Assembly (NCBI GenBank): GCA_021792755.1
Contig: JAJYUA010000015.1
Coordinates: forward strand, 1-64,000
DNA from: Pseudomonadota bacterium
GTDB taxonomy: Bacteria; Pseudomonadota; Gammaproteobacteria; Steroidobacterales; Steroidobacteraceae
Direction: 5' to 3'
DNA: 64,000 nt
The notes below the pieces were generated by a model, which made no database searches, had not been told where the DNA came from, and saw only the letters and a list, made by a program, of their open reading frames with translations. The translations under genes were made by a program, and so were the position numbers. Positions 62,425 through 64,000 of the stretch are shown here, in pieces; position 1 is the stretch's first letter; every line of letters starts with the position of its first letter.

Positions 62425-64000
62425 TCAGTTTCTTCGCGCGGCGCGGGTCCTGCCGGTTCGCGATGATTTTGGCGCCGTCGGCGGGCTCGAGGCGCCCAGC
62501 AGCATTTCCTGCGCGTGCTCGCGCGCCTTGGAGGTCACGTCAATCCCGCCGAGCATGCGGGCGAGTTCCTCGATCCGGTCCTGCTCCGAGAGCTCTGCCA
62601 GGCTGGTGCGCGTGGTGCGTCCGTCGGTCAGCTTGCTGACGCGCAGGTGATGATGCCCCTGGGAGGCCACTTGCGGCAGATGCGTGACGCACAGCACCTG
62701 GCTGCGCTCCCCGAGCGAGCGCAGCTCGCGCCCGACGATCTCGGCCACGGCGCCGCCGATGCCCGAGTCCACCTCGTCGAACACCATGCAGCGCGTTTCG
62801 CGGGCGCTGCTGGCGACCTGGACGGCGAGCGACAGGCGCGATAGCTCCCCGCCCGAGGCGACCTTCGCCAATGGCCGCATCGGCTGGCCGGGGTTGGCGC
62901 TCACCTGAAATCCGACCTCATCGCCTCCGTGAGGCGTAGGCTCGTCGGCGCCGCTTGAGACCGTGACTTCGAACCGTCCGCCCGCCATCCCGAGCGATTG
63001 CATATGGGCGGTGACGGCCTCGCCGAGGGAGCGAGCCGCGGTACGGCGGGCGTCCGAGAGCGTGTGCGCCCGCTCCCGATACCGCTCGAGCGCTGCGGAG
63101 AGCTCTCGCCTTTGCACTGCGAGGTCGATCTCCGCGTGCTCGAGCGAGGCAAGCTCCGCGGCCAGTTGCTCTGTGCGCGCAAAGATCTCCGGCGGCCCTA
63201 CGCGATGCTTGCGGGCAAGCTCCTCGATCGCCGCGAGCCGGCTCTCGAGCTCGTTCTGGCGCGCGGTGTCGAGCTCCAGGGATTCCCCGTATCGCTCGAG
63301 CTCGCGCGCCGCCTCGCGGATGCGCACCTCGGCTTCCTCCGCCAGGGTGATGACCGGGGCGAGTTGCGCATCGAGCGCAGCGGCCGTGCGCAGGGCCTGC
63401 AGGGCGCGGCTGACCGCGAGATGGGCGTTGGCCTGCTCATCCTGGTACAGCTGCATGAGAGCCGCCTGGGCCGCTCCCGCCAGGCGGCCCCGGTTCATCA
63501 GGCGCGAGCGCTCTTCCAGAAGCCGCTCGACTTCGCCGGGCTGAAGCGTCAATGCCTCGAGCTCGCCGACCTGGTAGCGCAGCAGCTCGAGCCTCGCCTC
63601 ACGGTCGTGGGCGGCGCTTTCCAGCTCGAGCGCGCGAGAGCGTCTCTCGTGCCACTGCCGGTATGCTCCGCCGACCTCGGCGAGCAGCGGCTCGAGCCTG
63701 CCGTGCTCATCGAGCAGCTCGCGCTGGCAGGCCGCGCGGGTCAGGGACTGGAATTCATGCTGACCGTGGATATCGATCAGGAGGTTGCCGGCCTCGCGCA
63801 GCAGCTGCGCCGGCACGGCCTGGCCGTTGAGCCAGGCGCGCGAGCGGCCGTCGGCGCAGAGCACCCTGCGGACGATGAGCTCCTCGCCCGAGAGCGCCTG
63901 GCCTTCGAGCCACTCACCGAGCGCCTCGGGCGCACCGGCAAGATCGAACGTGCCACAGATCTCGGCGCGCTCTGCGCCGTGACGGATCATCTCGGGACCG
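62425..64000 (-). CDS. recN: DNA repair protein RecN, N-terminus outside the window
   Basis: An SMC-like ATPase for double-strand break repair; at least 524 codons are present. The frame is open through the window edge and the N-terminal Walker A (GETGAGKS) is not included. Visible parts are AGNLLIDIHGQHEFQSL (~90), the coiled-coil arms (~150-360), the signature VASGGELSRLSLAVQVA (~395), Walker B MVFDEVDSGIGGAVAE and VLCVTHLPQVASQGHHHLRV. The C-terminal tail is slightly longer and more basic than usual. Convergent with fur. Confidence 0.95.
   Translation of the reverse strand, partial: GPEMIRHGAERAEICGTFDLAGAPEALGEWLEGQALSGEELIVRRVLCADGRSRAWLNGQAVPAQLLREAGNLLIDIHGQHEFQSLTRAACQRELLDEHGRLEPLLAEVGGAYRQWHERRSRALELESAAHDREARLELLRYQVGELEALTLQPGEVERLLEERSRLMNRGRLAGAAQAALMQLYQDEQANAHLAVSRALQALRTAAALDAQLAPVITLAEEAEVRIREAARELERYGESLELDTARQNELESRLAAIEELARKHRVGPPEIFARTEQLAAELASLEHAEIDLAVQRRELSAALERYRERAHTLSDARRTAARSLGEAVTAHMQSLGMAGGRFEVTVSSGADEPTPHGGDEVGFQVSANPGQPMRPLAKVASGGELSRLSLAVQVASSARETRCMVFDEVDSGIGGAVAEIVGRELRSLGERSQVLCVTHLPQVASQGHHHLRVSKLTDGRTTRTSLAELSEQDRIEELARMLGGIDVTSKAREHAQEMLLGASSPPTAPKSSRTGRTRAARRN

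Noticed and set aside
1-64000. CRISPR array.
   Set aside because: No regularly spaced direct repeats with unique spacers were seen; the repeats found are tandem or paired only.

Overview
The window is GC-rich bacterial DNA. Core gene order (ffs-dnaX-ybaB-recR, orn/rsgA, ppsA/ppsR, smpB/ratA/rnfH/bamE/fur/recN), a tmRNA tag ANDDNFALAA and an opgG/opgH/opgD cluster point to a gammaproteobacterium, probably of the Steroidobacterales/Nevskiales/Xanthomonadales side. The genus cannot be named from sequence alone.

Bases 1-14,500 are a decayed accessory island. It carries fragments of two tyrosine integrases (125-649 and 13,907-14,035), a minus-strand plasmid-like stability operon (HTH protein, StbB-like P-loop ATPase, small membrane protein) with direct repeats upstream, an SAM methyltransferase and a secreted beta-propeller-like protein of lower GC, an IS21 istA remnant, and a phage-gpA/HUH-type replication initiator gene on the minus strand. 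That initiator gene is destroyed by insertions nested three deep. An IS4-family element (11-bp target duplication) sits in the rep gene. A group II intron sits inside the right terminal repeat of that IS. A 763-bp element with 36-bp terminal inverted repeats and a 9-bp target duplication sits in the intron's reverse transcriptase gene. Removing each layer restores the frame beneath it.

Bases 14,500-31,500 are chromosomal and lean to plant polysaccharide use. On the minus strand are a GH51 arabinofuranosidase and a secreted aldose 1-epimerase (overlapping), an AraD1/GguC-type sugar-acid dehydratase, a broken GH43 arabinanase on the plus strand, a FadR/GntR regulator with a probably leaderless mRNA, a SNF2 helicase with a partner gene, a GH115 alpha-glucuronidase, and a large AsmA-like DUF748 envelope protein.

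Bases 31,500-49,100 hold a UPF0016 (Mn exporter-like) protein, small regulators and redox proteins, the 4.5S RNA followed by dnaX-ybaB-recR, rsgA, orn, the divergent ppsA/ppsR pair, two conserved hypotheticals and the Prc protease. Bases 49,300-57,450 hold an overlapping oxidoreductase-AguB-ATP-grasp operon and the opgG-opgH-opgD osmoregulated glucan operon.

The most notable object is at 58,059-58,701 on the minus strand: the tmRNA gene ssrA, which contains a 290-nt group I intron (Azoarcus tRNA-Ile/IC3-like core) exactly in the T-loop of its tRNA-like domain. It lies next to smpB, so the trans-translation RNA must self-splice before it can work. The window closes with ratA, rnfH, bamE, fur and a 5'-truncated recN.
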